DNA from: Prosopocoilus inquinatus
Taxonomy: Eukaryota; Arthropoda; Insecta; Coleoptera; Lucanidae
Assembly: GCA_036172665.1 (NCBI GenBank)
Contig: CM069876.1
Location: 36,921,001 to 36,985,000 of the forward strand
Length of the DNA: 64,000 nt
Reading direction: 5' to 3'
This document shows, piece by piece, positions 23,734-34,889 of this stretch; within the stretch, counting starts at the first letter, position 1; each line of letters begins with the position of its first letter. The notes beneath the pieces are model-generated. The model was not told where the DNA came from and searched no databases. It saw nothing but the letters and a program-made list of their open reading frames with translations. Position numbers and translations under genes: made by a program.

Positions 23734-24854
23734 TATAGGGTGTTTAGTAAATGTGTTTCGTAAGTTCAAGTACTGAATCACCGACAAAAATCCAGCACAA
23801 AAGTTTATATGTACGTTTGGGCTCCGATCGTCTGTTTCAGAGATATCAAATCCTTTTAGTATCAGTTGACAACAACCAGCGTCGTTTATTCCGTCAGTTT
23901 GTTTTGGAACAAGTCGCTCGAAACACTGTTCTTACTGTGAATATTATTTTTACACACTAAACAAACATATTTTATTGGAAATTAGGAAGGAACAAATAAA
24001 GTTTTAGAGCGATGTCCGGAATGGATTAGGAAAGTGGGCGGTCCTAAAGCTGGCGCGAAATATGAAACGAAGTCTATTGGACTGCAAAAATGCATGGGTT
24101 ACGCCAAACAAACTGAAAATACTCGCTTCAAGAGAGCTGTTGTGTAAACTTTTGCTTATCACTAAAACTTCGGATGAAAAGCTTCAATAAAATTATTTTA
24201 GTTGTGCTTATTGTACGTAATTAGTTAATTTATTTGTTATTAAAAAAAATGTATAAATTGCTTGTCTGAGCTTTAGTTCAGCTGCAGGTCAAAAAACCAT
24301 TAATAAATATAACCTAACAAAATAAAATAAAAAAGATATCTGTGGGAAAGCAATGAAACTATGCAATGAATTTGTCAAGAATTTTCCAATACAATGTACA
24401 AGATACCAACTTATAAAACTGTAATATTTTGTTTAGTTTCGTTGTCTTAACATTCTTAAATGTTAGGTAATGTTCAGGTCAAGTCCGGCGTTACAGCGAC
24501 AGTAATTTACGACACACGTCTAATTTATTAGATAAAGATAGTAAACGACTCAGCTCCGCCTTCTGTAACGTTTGCTTTCCTAGTCTATTTTGGAGAGTGT
24601 TTTCCGTTTCTTATAGCAAAGCGCGCATGCGCGTCTTCAAGCAGGTGAAGGTCACTGTGAATTTAATTTTTTGATTTAAATGTCAAATTATGTTCATAAC
24701 ACATTGTAATACCCGTAAGGCTTAAAATTCCGGAGATATTCTCAAAGCGATTCCTAAGCTCGCAAGTTCATACATAAATTTTGGTGCTTGGGTTTCATCG
24801 CTCACTCTGTAACCAAGCGAGTTTATGTAAAACATTTACCAAACACCCTGTATA
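23734..24854. mobile_element. Inverted-repeat DNA transposon remnant, 1.1 kb, non-autonomous
   Basis: Left end TATAGGGTGTTTAGTAAATG against the inverse of the right end, TACAGGGTGTTTGGTAAATG (about 18 of 20). Further partial similarity follows inward. There is no transposase frame longer than about 70 codons. Ends of the ACAGGGTGTTT type are common in insect DNA transposons, but I cannot assign a superfamily. Confidence 0.65.
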
Positions 24855-25426
24855 GAAAACTTCCGATCTCGCCTTATGCTGTGGATAATTTTTTATCAAT
24901 TATAAATTGTTGCAATGTGTATTCTTCGAGCAATTTTTTTGTCGGGTTTTTCATGACTCACCGAGCGAATAAGTTATACAGAGTTCTTTGAATAAATGTG
25001 TGTACCTTCGTGGAAAGCGAGAAAACGATGCGTGCAATTAAAAGATCAAACGATTCACGGATCAAAAACCGCATCGCGGAAACGCGCTCGCAAAATCAGT
25101 ACTTCCCCGAATCGGGTGGCGCGCTCAAAGGAAACCCCGAGCGACGCATGCAAATTGCCGATTGAAACGGCGCGGAATATATCAAAACAAATTTCGGCAA
25201 TCCTTTATCAAAGCGCCCTTAAATTCTAAATTTATCTGCGACTCGCGTTTTTCCGGCCGTTAAGAGCCGAGCTTTCGCTTTCTCGTAAAATCCGGGAGGA
25301 GGAAGCGGCGGAGTAATGGTGCGTGCGTTTTTTTTTCTTTTATTGTTGTATTCGTTGTTTAAAGCCGGATGGCGTAATGAATATTTCATAAGTGAGATAG
25401 TGACTTTGTTTATGTTAAAATGTTAC
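24855..25426. other. Unique, rising-GC DNA
   Basis: GC content rises from about 24.98 kb. A 77-codon basic frame at 24996-25229 (many KR residues) has no recognisable family. A poly-T run sits at 25327. Confidence 0.35.
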
Positions 25427-25548
25427 CGGTGTAATCAATCCCCGGGGAGGAGGACGAAGCGGTGCTCGTAGGGCTCGTGACCGTGACCGGCGAGCCCAAC
25501 CACGCCCTAGAGCTTTGAAGCGACGACGCCGACCGACGCGACGTCTTT
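25427..25548 (-). other. Possible exon in a GC-rich island (Ser/Thr-rich)
   Basis: This island of more than 60 percent GC stands out in AT-rich DNA. On the minus strand an acceptor (GAATCCAG, ending at 25549) opens a frame with no stops, KTSRRSASSLQSSRAW, then GSPVTVTSPTSTASSSSPG and IDYT. It ends at ACCG|GTAACA, a usable but weak donor (25427/25426). The polypyrimidine tract is poor. The low-complexity Ser/Thr composition gives no family. Alternatives are a CpG-rich promoter or enhancer, or a plus-strand terminal exon (EEDEAVLVGLVTVTGEPNHA, TGA at 25516). Confidence 0.3.
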
Positions 25549-26629
25549 CTGGATTCTCCCAGAAAATTACCTATTTTATAAATTATATAATAAGATACTC
25601 ATATTCTTAAATTAGATGATAAAGAGAAGAATGAGATGAGATAGTTAAGAAGAGAAATAACGTTTTAATGAAAGTAGAGAAGTTCACGTATAAAACAGAT
25701 TCATGTCACTGACGCAAAATTATTTTTAATACTTTATTCAATGGAACCCTCGGTTTTTATTACTAAAAAAATAAAATACAGTTTTCCACTTCCATTCCGA
25801 CGCGCTCTTTCCACCCCAGTCACAATAAAAGCAAACTAAAACGAATTGCATAAAACTGTCTGTTTGTTTCCGTTTTTATCTTCCCTTTTAGAATCGACCG
25901 CCTTGATAAATCACGGTTTATTGGATACGTAAAGGGCTTAAATAACGAAGTAGGGCTTTCAAGCACTACACAAACGTGACGCGCGATCGCAAATAAACGA
26001 AACGCAGGAACGACATTGTTAGTTACAATGTAACCCGTTTTACTCGCCTAGGAAACCTTTTAACCCCTAATTCTTCCGTCCTTGCACATTTCAGTCTTTT
26101 CCCAACTGCGAGATTTATTGCGGCGGATCTTACGGTGCAGTTCTCCCAACTAACAATTTGAAGCTTTCATTCTGACAGGTTTACTAGGAAACTTAGGAAG
26201 AGCTTTCCTAATAATAATAGAAAAATAGAATGAAAATATTTTGGCTATAGTCGAAAGTAGGGCGAGGTGGTGAAAATTAATTTTCCGGGGAATTACCGCC
26301 GCCGCGTTAATCTCTTTTTTGCACGCTGACTTAAATACATGCAACCTTGTTAAAATTTTGTGGCGGATTTTGTGACTAACTGACCGCGATGGAGATGATG
26401 GAACGGCGCGACAGGGCCCCCAGGCCGCTTTCAAGATTATCCCAACTACACAGGGATGGTAGCCCCAATTAATATTCTGGGCCATTTGAAATTAATTCGA
26501 GCGTTAATTAATCGCAAGAGTCTATCAAACCGAAAAAGAAATCTATGTTTAGAAAGGGATTACTATCTGAAACTATCTTTGCAAGAATTGATTCTCAGTT
26601 AGGGTGTGAAAGAGAGAAGGGCAGGACGA
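25549..26629. other. Non-coding DNA
   Basis: Mostly unique. The 111-codon minus-strand frame at 26150-26485 has no recognisable domain. Positions 26520-26590 are duplicated at 27050-27140 (TATCAAACCGAAAAA, then GGGATTACTRTCTGAAAC). Confidence 0.4.
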
Positions 26630-26702
26630 AGAAATCTGTACACTTTTAAAGCCTTAACCTTTATTCAAACTTACCCTTGCCGGTCGTGGATATTTCTTGG
26701 GC
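26630..26702 (-). repeat. Dispersed repeat R, copy 1
   Basis: In minus orientation it reads GATATCCACGACCGGCAAGG, then GTAAGTTTGAATAAAGGTTA and TTTAAAAGTGTACAGATTTC. The same order is seen at 29.7, 29.96, 31.24 and 53.05 kb. The GACCGGCRAGGGTAAGTTT block holds a consensus splice donor (AGG|GTAAGT). Confidence 0.75.
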
Positions 26703-26800
26703 ACACTATCTTTAAATTAAAACAAAATTATCAATACAATATCGCGTAATTAAGTCATGTTTGGAACTGGCTATCTCTTGCTTCCTTCACTATCAATCTG

Positions 26801-26910
26801 CTGCCTTATGTCACATGACTCGGGATAACGACTCCAGATGACTTAAGTTCACTGTGCTGCCTTATGTCACATGACTCGGGATAACGACTCTCTCGATAAT
26901 GACTTAAGTT
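26801..26910. repeat. 34-bp direct repeat, period 56
   Basis: CTGCCTTATGTCACATGACT plus CGGGATAACGACTC occurs exactly at 26801-26834 and 26857-26890. Each copy is followed by a GATGACTTAAGTT/AATGACTTAAGTT segment. Confidence 0.95.
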
Positions 26911-27514
26911 ATCTGGAGATTCTAGGAACTTGATTCAATCAGCCAATGCTGTATGAGAAGCTTTAACGGAGCTTTTTATGAGTCGTTGGTGAATCATTAA
27001 ATTCATTTTCTCTGCAAAGACATTCTGATGCGTTATTTGGAGCGTTAAACCGTTAATTCGTTTTCTGTTTATCAAACCGAAAAAAAAAAATCTGTTTACG
27101 AAGATTAAACATAGGGATTACTGTCTGAAACCATCTACTTTTATAGTATGTAAATGTCTAAATGTTTTATAAAAATTAAGTGGCGATTAAATAATATTAT
27201 AACGCATATTTACAACTTCCGGCTTCCCAAATAGTATTCGTTACTTAATTTCAAAAACTCTAATTACACTCGTTTATCACAATGTAAATTAAACTATCAA
27301 TAATGTACAACACTTATTTTCAAGAACAACATTTAAATAATTCACGATGTCGCACTATCGCTCGCTAAATGTAAGACTGTTCAAATTGCGCGCCGTCCTC
27401 CTTTAAATATCCAATACAGCTGTTACTAGTAACACCTGGAATGCCTTCGAACTATCACGAACTCTCTGGAATATTCCGGACAGGTGGCGTGCTTTCTCCA
27501 GAACGCTGGTAAAT

Positions 27515-29085
27515 TCGAGAAAGAGGCGGTTAACCAACAGATAACGCCACTTGGCGGAATATAAAATTCCGTCCTGAAGCAGTATTAAAAGGCGTACAAG
27601 GTCAGAAAAGTGTGTGGGCCGAACTTCTAGGAATGTCACGATGCACGCGGCGCGGCGTTAGCAAAGAACAAGGAGATCGACCGTGCGGAAGCCGCAATAT
27701 TATGCCTAATTTATGCACTCAATTAAGGATATTTTTTGCATGGAAAATGCAACATCCGATATCCTCCACTTACGTAACGATCATTAAGGAAAAAAATACT
27801 TAAATAGAGCGGAAGTGTATCAAGTCGATCCTACGGGTTCATCGAGTGAAACCTCTTGACCTAACTACGCGTTGCGTTCCTCGTTGAAGTTATTTTTTTT
27901 ATTTTAATGATTTTTTTGTTGAGAAAGAGGCAGTAAACCAACAGATGACGGCACTTGCCGGAATATAAAATTTATAAGCGTCCGCCTGTAACAGTATTAA
28001 GCAGTGTGGGCAGAACTTCTAGGAATTTTGACGATGCACACGGCCCGGAGTTCGCAAATAGATCGACCGTGTGGAAGCCGCAATATTGTACCTAATTTAT
28101 GCACTCAATTAAGGATATTTTTTGCTTAGCAAATGCAACATCCGATATCCTCCACTTGTGTAACGATCATTAAGGAGAAAAGTGCTTAAATAGAGCGGAA
28201 GTGTACAAGAAGTCGATCTTCGGGGTCCTTCGAATGAAGACTTTTAAACCTAACTACGCGTTGCGTTCCTCATAGAAGTTATTTTTTTTTATTTTAATCA
28301 TTTTTTTTGTTGAGAAAGAGGCAGTAAACCAACAGATGACGGCACTTGCCGGAATATAAAATTTATAAGCGTCCGCCTGTAGCAGTATTAAGCAGTGTAG
28401 GCAGAACATCTAGGAATTTCACGATGTACACGGCCCGGAGTTCGCAAAGAGATCGACCGTGTGGAAGCCGTAATATTGAACCTAATTTATGCACTCAATT
28501 AAGGATATTTTTTGCATAGCAAATGCAACATCTTATATCCTCCACTTACGTAACGATCATTAAGGAAAAAAATACTTAAATAGAGCGGAAGTGTATCAAG
28601 TCGATCCTCCGGGTTCATCGAGTGAAACCTCTTGACCTAACTACGCGTTGCGTTTCTCGTTGAAGTTATTTTTTTTATTTTAATGATTTTTTTGTTGAGA
28701 AAGAGGCAGTAAACCAACAGATGACGGCACTTGCCAGAATATAAAATTTACAAGCGTCCGCCTGTAACAGTATTAAGCACTGTGGGCAGAACTTCTAGGA
28801 ATTTTGACGATGCCCACGGCCCGGAGTTCGCAAGGAGAGCGATCGTGTGGAAGCCACAATATTGTACCTAATTTATGCACTCAATGAAGGATATTTTTTG
28901 CATAGCAAATGCAACATCCTATATCCTCCACTTGCGTAACGATCATTAAGGAGAAAAATGCTTAAATAGAGGGGTATCAAGTGTATCAAGTCGATCTTCC
29001 GCGTTCATCGAGTGAAACCTCTTGACCTAACTACGCGTTGCGTTTCTCGTTGAAGTTATATTTTTTTATTTTAATCATTTTTTTC
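27515..29085. repeat. Tandem array, four units of about 387 bp
   Basis: The landmark TTTATGCACTCAAT recurs at 27710, 28096, 28486 and 28872 (spacings 386, 390 and 386). Each unit contains GAGAAAGAGGCRGTWAACCA, ACGGCACTTGCCGGAATATA, TTAAGGATATTTTTTGCAT, CTAACTACGCGTTGCGTT and a T-rich tract. The first unit is the most diverged, and units 2 to 4 are very similar. Unlike the 343-bp array this one is short and could be either a small satellite outpost or a local expansion. The plus-strand frames inside are not conserved across units. Confidence 0.95.
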
Positions 29086-29704
29086 TGTTCAATTAGTCAG
29101 TTTTCTCAGTTTGCAATTAATTTCGCGAATGAAGGTACAATTCTTCACGTTGTGGTGCTTCCTTTTCATTTCATTTTCCAAACCATTCTTCTATTTACTT
29201 TATATAATTTCATTGGTATTTATTTATTTTGTTATATCAAATTATTTTTGGTTGTTTGTAAGATATTGATTTAATATTTCAAAATTTCATTCGGCCATAA
29301 TTAAAAGAAAATTGTTTGCATTCAAATTCGTAATTTTCTTTCATTGCCATTATATTGTAAACAAAATTTTACGTTTCTGTTAATATATTTTAATGTTTAA
29401 ATTTTTCTAAATTGTATTGTAAACCAAATTTCAGTTTTGTTAGTCTCTTGTTATTTTTAAATATTTGGGCATTCGTATTTGGGATATTCTCGCAAGTAAA
29501 GTTTTCATTCTGATGTCCAAGAGGATAAAAACCGGGGATAGAGAAAAGGGCGAAGCATTTTCGACAATTGTGAAAATACATGTGAAAGCCATTCAAGCAA
29601 CCGTCGCGTGGGAAACAAAATGGAAAATCGATTTCTGGCTGTTTTAACGAAAACCAGAAACGCCACGGACAAAAAATTCGGCTAAATATGAAAGAGAAAA
29701 GCGA
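29086..29704. other. Non-coding DNA with old repeat
   Basis: 29560-29650 resembles 53372-53460 (TTTCGACAATTGTGAAAATA against TTTCGACAATTCTGAAAATA, and GCCATTCAAGCAA against GCCGTTCGAGCAA). It is therefore another fragment of the dispersed element seen at 53-54 kb. Confidence 0.45.
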
Positions 29705-29795
29705 AGAACAAATAAATCCGTACACTTTCTGAAGCCTTTGTTACACGCCAATATTTAAGCAATTTTATTCTAACTTACCCTCGCCGGTCGTGAAT
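29705..29795 (-). repeat. Dispersed repeat R, copy 2
   Basis: In minus orientation it reads GAAATATTCACGACCGGCGA, GGGTAAGTTAGAATAAAATT and AGGCTTCAGAAAGTGTACGG. It forms an inverted pair with copy 3 across a spacer of about 160 bp. Confidence 0.8.
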
Positions 29796-29919
29796 ATTTC
29801 TGATCGATAGCCAGAGTTATTCGATTCCCAAACTATGTATAAAAACCTGCCATTTCTAAATTAGAGCATATCATGCCATAACATTCACTTGCACGATCTT
29901 AGCGAATGCGTTCCGAAGG

Positions 29920-29948
29920 GGTCGGACACTTATTCTGAATCACACAGT
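29920..29948. repeat. Half of the GTCGGACACTTATT inverted-repeat family
   Basis: GGGTCGGACACTTATTCTGA, then ATCACACAGTA, matches the ends of the small MITE at 57035-57121. It sits in the spacer between repeat R copies 2 and 3. Confidence 0.6.
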
Positions 29949-29956
29949 ACAGCCAA

Positions 29957-30056
29957 CCAAAGAAATATTCACGACCGAAGAGGATAAGTTTAAATAGAAT
30001 TGCTTAAAGATTAGCATCTAAGAAAGGCTTTAAAAAGCGTACATATTTCTTCGTTC
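29957..30056 (+). repeat. Dispersed repeat R, copy 3
   Basis: GAAATATTCACGACCGAAGA, GGATAAGTTTAAATAGAATT, GCTTAAAGATTAGCATCTAA and GGCTTTAAAAAGCGTACATA. It is inverted relative to copy 2. Confidence 0.8.
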
Positions 30057-31239
30057 TTTTTTATACTCTAATTTGTATTTATGTTAATCGTTTTTAATAA
30101 CCTACATTTTACTAATCTCTCTTGTTATGATTAAAAGTGTTAATCATTGCTTGAAGTAATAATAATAGACGTGCTTAATTCAGTCTGGTGGTTTTTCCTT
30201 AAGCCGCAATTTATAGTTCTCTGCGACAGAAACCTCAATTGACCGCCCTAGATCGTGGGCGTTAGAACTTGAATTGAATAGGATTTGACCGTCTTTGTCC
30301 ATGAAGTGGAAGGCGTCCAGCAATGAACGACATTCTCATCCACAATCCCCGTGGTTATCCCCTCTAACCGCCATTTAACACAGCTCCGAAATTAAAACGA
30401 TTAATTACTTACACCGCCCCAATTTTCTCATTCTTCCCCAAATTAAAAAAAAAGATGCTCTGCTTAAACATAAGTAATAAACCGAATCATTATTTATTTA
30501 ACGTCCTAATTAAGTTAAACTGGGGTTGGTTGGTTTGATTAATTATTAAAACAATGGGCGCAGCCTGCTTTTCCTAAACAAATAAAAAAAAAACTTGCTC
30601 ACCTTAACATAAGTAATAAACCGAATCATTCTAATTGAGTTAGGGGTGGATTCGATTAAAATCCTCGGCGTTCTCTCACTTGTCCCGGAAGATAATAATG
30701 TTAAGCCGGAAAGTTCTTCTTCTTCTTCGTCTTCGGCGACAAGTGCATTTTCGAAGCGGGTTTTGCGTAACTTCCGGAGCGAGCCGTAATTTGTCACTCT
30801 TCCGGGCTTTAATTTTAACTTAATGTAATTAAATCTCGCTGCAACGGCGCAATCTAAGAGGTTTTAATGAATTTCCCGGCGGCGGCGGCAGCGGCAGAGG
30901 CTTTACTAGGGCGAAAAATAATTCACAGCGCCCCTCAGGGGAAGACGTTCTTTATGCGACCATTTATGGAATTAACACTTAATTTTATTGAAGTTTAAGA
31001 CGAGAACTATCGCGTTTAATTCTAATCTTTTCAAGGAAAATGAAATGAGTAGTGGAAACATTTTCATTAGCAGAAAAGACCCACTTCGTAATTAACGTAA
31101 CGAAATTATTTTAAAAATATCATCTGAGCCAGTTCCGAACGTGACTTTGTTATGCGCGAGGTAGGGAGCTTTAAGTTCTAAATTTTTTATCGCTTTTTCT
31201 AGTTTAATTTACACTTATTTATGTAATATAATTTACACA
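30057..31239. other. Mostly unique non-coding DNA
   Basis: It contains a (TTC)n run near 30718-30732 and a CGGCGGCGGCGGCAGCGGCA run near 30877-30896. The 83-codon minus-strand frame at 30546-30797 reads through the TTC run as EDEEEEE and has no family match. Positions 30456-30490 are echoed at 30598-30633 (AACATAAGTAATAAACCGAA). Confidence 0.45.
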
Positions 31240-31340
31240 AGAAATGTTCACGGTCGGTGAGGGTAAGTTTGGATAAAATTGCTTAAAGGTTAGCATCTAA
31301 CAAAGGATTTAAAAAGTGTACAGATTTCTTTGTTCTTCCC
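31240..31340 (+). repeat. Dispersed repeat R, copy 4
   Basis: AAATGTTCACGGTCGGTGAG, then GGTAAGTTTGGATAAAATTG, CTTAAAGGTTAGCATCTAAC and TTTAAAAAGTGTACAGATTT. Confidence 0.85.
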
Positions 31341-31365
31341 CTCTCTCCATCATACTCTATCTTAA

Positions 31366-31440
31366 TGATTCCGTTGAAATGAGACTTGAAATTCGTTAGT
31401 ATCTCAATGAATCCGTTGAAATGAGGCTGGAAATTCGTTC
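31366..31440 (+). repeat. 42-bp minisatellite, outlying copy
   Basis: About two units of CCGTTGAAATGAGACTTGAA plus ATTCGTWAATATCTYAATGA, in plus orientation. This is the inverse of the main blocks at 36.8-38.0 kb. Confidence 0.85.
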
Positions 31441-31589
31441 AACACACTTTAGAAAACGTGCAGAATTTGATCTAAGTACTTAGGAAGGAAACGATTCAGA
31501 CAAATTAGAAATTTCAAGATATCGAGAAAAAAAAACGCTGAATAGAGACGGATTCACCACGGCCAGTACGGAGCCCGTAAAAATAAATT

Positions 31590-32280
31590 TCGCTAATGAA
31601 AGTATTAACTGTCCGTAATCGAACGATTGAAGAAATGCAAAGCAGTAAACACCGTTTAGGATAAACGTAACTTACCTACACACGAACGAACAAACACCTG
31701 AGTTTAAGTTTCAAGAAAAAGAGAGAAAATTACTCACCAAAAAGAAAATCGGAAAAATGAGACAAATACGAACGGAAATCGAATCGATTGGCCCCAAAAA
31801 TAAAACCGAAGTACAGAGTTTCGAAATAAGATCAACAACCAATCAGGTGTGGGACAACGGAAATGGTTGAAGTTAACCACATTTGGTCCTGAAACTCGAC
31901 GACGATATAAAAGCTAAATCGATATTGAATCGATGAGAAAATGGTGCATAAAACGTCATGCGTAAGCGTAACAGGCAGGCTCCTTACAGGAGTGGAAACG
32001 GTTGTTATACTCAAACGCCAAAATCCGAAATTAAGTTATCGGTATCGGATACAAAAAGGTCAGAGTAAGCATACGACCCTGAAAAAAAAAGATTATTTCT
32101 TAAAAATCTCAATCAATCCGTTGAATTGTGGCTTGAAATTCGTAAATATCTTAATGAATCCGTTGATATGAAGCTTTAAATGCTTAAATATCTTAATGAA
32201 TCCGTTGAATTAAGACTTGAAATTCGTCCAATAAAATTTAGGAAACGTGTAGAATCTGATTCAGATATTTTTCGAATAAG
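31590..32280 (+). repeat. Arm of a large inverted duplication (partner 38240-39370)
   Basis: Ordered matches to the reverse complement of 38240-39370 include AACTGTCCGTAATCGAACGA, ACACAAATACGAACGRAAAT-like, CAGAGTTTCGAAATMAGATC, AATCGATGAGAAAATGGYGC and AACGCCAAAATCYGAAATTA. The GATATAAAAG at 31911 is TATA-like. It finishes with three 42-bp minisatellite units (32109-32230) and GGAAACGTGTAGAATCTGAT. It is most likely one copy of a mobile element of about 0.7-1.1 kb. Confidence 0.85.
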
Positions 32281-32544
32281 GGAAATAAATTTCTGTACAG
32301 TCTTCATGCTCTACTTTTTTCACAAATTATACATACATTAGTGTATTAAATGACTTTCTAAATACAAAACGAAAAAGAATGTACAAACTACTTTTTTTAT
32401 TTAGAAGATTAACAGAAAGAGAGTTTTTAATTTAGTTTTAAATTTTTAATTTACGTACTATCCAACAGACGGCGTTTTCAAAACATTCAATCGTTGCAAA
32501 ATGTCAGCCTTAAACATTCAATTTTACCGTTGTCCTTATTAACA
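32281..32544. other. AT-rich non-coding DNA
   Basis: Nothing recognisable was seen between the inverted-duplication arm and the ribozyme-bearing element. Confidence 0.5.
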
Positions 32545-32757
32545 ATAATATTTACAAAAAAATTGTTTGCAAATCGTTTTCGATTGCAGCGGATCCGTGG
32601 AGCATTCTCTGTACAGCTGTTTCAGCCCTATTTGGGGATTCGTCTGCAGAAGCGTAGCTCGAGATTTCCACTGCAATATTAGATCAAAATGCGATCGCAG
32701 GATGTCGCTGCTTAAACTTTTCAATAACGCTTACGTTTTTAATAAAAGCTAAATTAA
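32545..32757 (-). mobile_element. Ribozyme-bearing element, copy 1 (decayed)
   Basis: In minus orientation it begins with GCAGCGACATCCTGCGATCG, continues through a hammerhead-like segment and ends with GCAATCGAAAACGATTTGCA. The same order of blocks is present at 34.04 kb. No protein is encoded. The hammerhead core has an inactivating change, described in the next entry. Confidence 0.75.
32604..32653 (-). ncRNA. Degenerate hammerhead ribozyme
   Basis: The core reads CAGACGA where CUGANGA is required (a U-to-A change at core position 4). Stem II is AUCCC/GGGCU with one mismatch. The second core block GAAA, the palindromic ACAGCTGT stem III and a GUA cleavage triplet are intact, and stem I (UUCUG with CAGAG) still pairs. 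The changed core base should abolish cleavage. Confidence 0.6.
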
Positions 32758-34039
32758 ACAAAAGAGATCTCTCAGCGACTCAATTGATAACAGTTCATCA
32801 AAACATGTTTGTATAAATGAATTAAAGCAAAATATTGCCAGTCCCGAAAGTGACTTTATTGCGAAATACTGCGTGTTAAATTCTATTTTTTTTCTATTTT
32901 TGTTTTAATTTAAATACTGGGTGATTCAAAATGAGTGTGAAATTTAAATACTGGGTCATTCAAAATGAGTGTCTGACCCGTCAACCACAGGCATTACACA
33001 GAAAAGGAAAACAAAAGGTCTATATGCAAAGGGGACTGATATCCGTAATTTTTGAGATAAAATGCATTGAAGATTCAGATATACAGCCCGATTCTGTAAG
33101 TACAATGCTAGCGCTTAACAAGGCAAAAAATTGCTATCTTAAAGATTTCTTGCTATCAAGCAATATTGTTTAAATCGAGTAACAATCTGATTTGTCATCC
33201 TAGTAAATTTTTGCTATTTCAGTCTTTCTTTCACGTAGCAATCGCTTTTGTTTATTGTTACAGTATTACTATCACTGTAAACTTACAAATTTGAACGTTG
33301 TAAGTCTTATTTTAGTTATTCTGACGGATTCAGTTAGTATTAATTCTTAACTTAAACTTTATGAATTTTTCATTAAATTTGAACGGGATTTGAATTTTAT
33401 AAATGAATTTCAAAGATTTTATGCCAAGTAAGTAGAACAAATTTATTGTTTGGTAATTTTTAATGTCTTTTTTTTGAAAATGTGGCTGTTACTTTAGAAT
33501 TAACAACACAAATAACTGTATTTGATTGTCATTCAAAAATTCAATGATTATGTATTTCCAATTCTCCATTCTAGATGTTTTTTGAATATGTTTACTATTT
33601 CCATTTATTTGCATTTTGTAAAATTTCCCCTTCAAATCCTTCCATAGGCTTACAATTCGCAGATCATCACTAAGAATGTAAATGAAAAGAACCCTAGTTA
33701 TTTTTTTCAATTTTTGAATGGAAAAATTCTAGCCTATTCTTTTCTGTTCTTTTTAATTATTTGTTCTCATTTGGGTGCTCTTGAACAGTTCTAAACTTCG
33801 CTTCAAACACTGATAAATCTGATTCACTAATACTTAGTAATAAATCAACCTATAACGGTTAAATATTAAGAGTAATAAAAGGTTACCAAGTCAATATTGA
33901 ATTGAAATCACCATTTCTAAAAAAATTTAAAAGAAATTCCACGTCCTATTTCATACCCAAATTTTAGCAATTGATTTATAAATGTAGAATGAATTATTGA
34001 AACTTATTTTATGAACTTAAAATTTTATGAACAGAGAAA
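32758..34039. other. Non-coding DNA; tandem MITE ends at 32907-32974
   Basis: AATTTAAATACTGGGTSATT plus CAAAATGAGTGT occurs twice, 34 bp apart (32907 and 32941). It matches transposon ends of the TACTGGGTGATTxAxAATRAG class that also occur inverted at 35316-35351 and as a complete small MITE at 57035-57121. The rest is AT-rich and featureless. Confidence 0.5.
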
Positions 34040-34215
34040 ACAGCGACATCCTACGATCGATTGTCAGGTCAAAAAGCGATTGTAGGATGTCGCTGTTTTA
34101 TCTTTCATCACTATTACATCGCAAATGCTGCTGATGAAGCCTCAAACAGGCCTGAAACAGCTGTTCGAGGTTTTCACTGCAATCAAAAACGATTTGCAAC
34201 AAAAATTTTTAAAAT
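34040..34215 (+). mobile_element. Ribozyme-bearing element, copy 2
   Basis: It starts with a near-perfect palindrome at about 34038-34101: AAAACAGCGACATCCTACGA and its inverse CGATTGTAGGATGTCGCTGT. A hammerhead-like segment follows, and the copy ends in GCAATCAAAAACGATTTGCA. The doubled, inverted end suggests two copies joined head to head or a foldback. Confidence 0.75.
34128..34170 (+). ncRNA. Hammerhead ribozyme, core intact but stem I lost
   Basis: CUGAUGA (34131-34137), stem II AGCCU...GGCCU with one C-C mismatch, then GAAA (34154-34157) and the ACAGCTGT stem III palindrome are all present. Compared with the copy at 35.1 kb, 11 bases after the cleavage triplet (ACAGAGGCTGC) are missing. 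The 3' strand of stem I is therefore gone, and self-cleavage in cis is unlikely. Confidence 0.65.
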
Positions 34216-34889
34216 TTTATGAATTTTAACTTAACTTTTCCGAAGTTTAATTTATTTTTTTTTATAAATGAGAAATTTAATCGTTACTGTTCTCGTCAAA
34301 ACATTCATAATATCAAATTTTATGCAAAAATAATGAAGAGACAATCTTCTATTCGTAAAAGAATTAAAGCTTTTTTTTATTAAAGTATAAAAAATGAAAG
34401 AAATTATCTTAAATATTATTTTAAAAATAATTATTTTAGTGCTAGTCTTGCTACTTGTCAAGAAAGTAGAAAATTTCGAGTTCAATTATTAAAATATTTT
34501 TTTTGTGGCGCGAAGTATTCAAAATCCCACCAATCAAGGTGTAGTGACTGTTACATCGAAATTACATCGAACGTTAAGCGCATGCGCTACAGCTAATTTC
34601 ATGGGATTCAAATATTGCAATTATTGCTGCCCGAAAAGACTAACCAATCTTGTTATTCCCAAAGCTACTGAATACCAATCGTGATGAGTATTGTCGAGAT
34701 TATTTTTACCCGATATCCGCTTAACAATGTTTATTACCTAACAATTTCCATAGCAAGCTTCTTACAGAATTGGACTGATAAATTGGTTAATGGGCACTAG
34801 TACAGCTGTATTGCGTCACAGGAGCAATAAACTCGCGTGGAATACAACACTAGCGTTTACCTTGAAATGAAACTGTAAAACTTTCTTGT
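34216..34889. other. AT-rich non-coding DNA
   Basis: No element boundary or exon was recognised between ribozyme-element copies 2 and 3. Confidence 0.5.
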
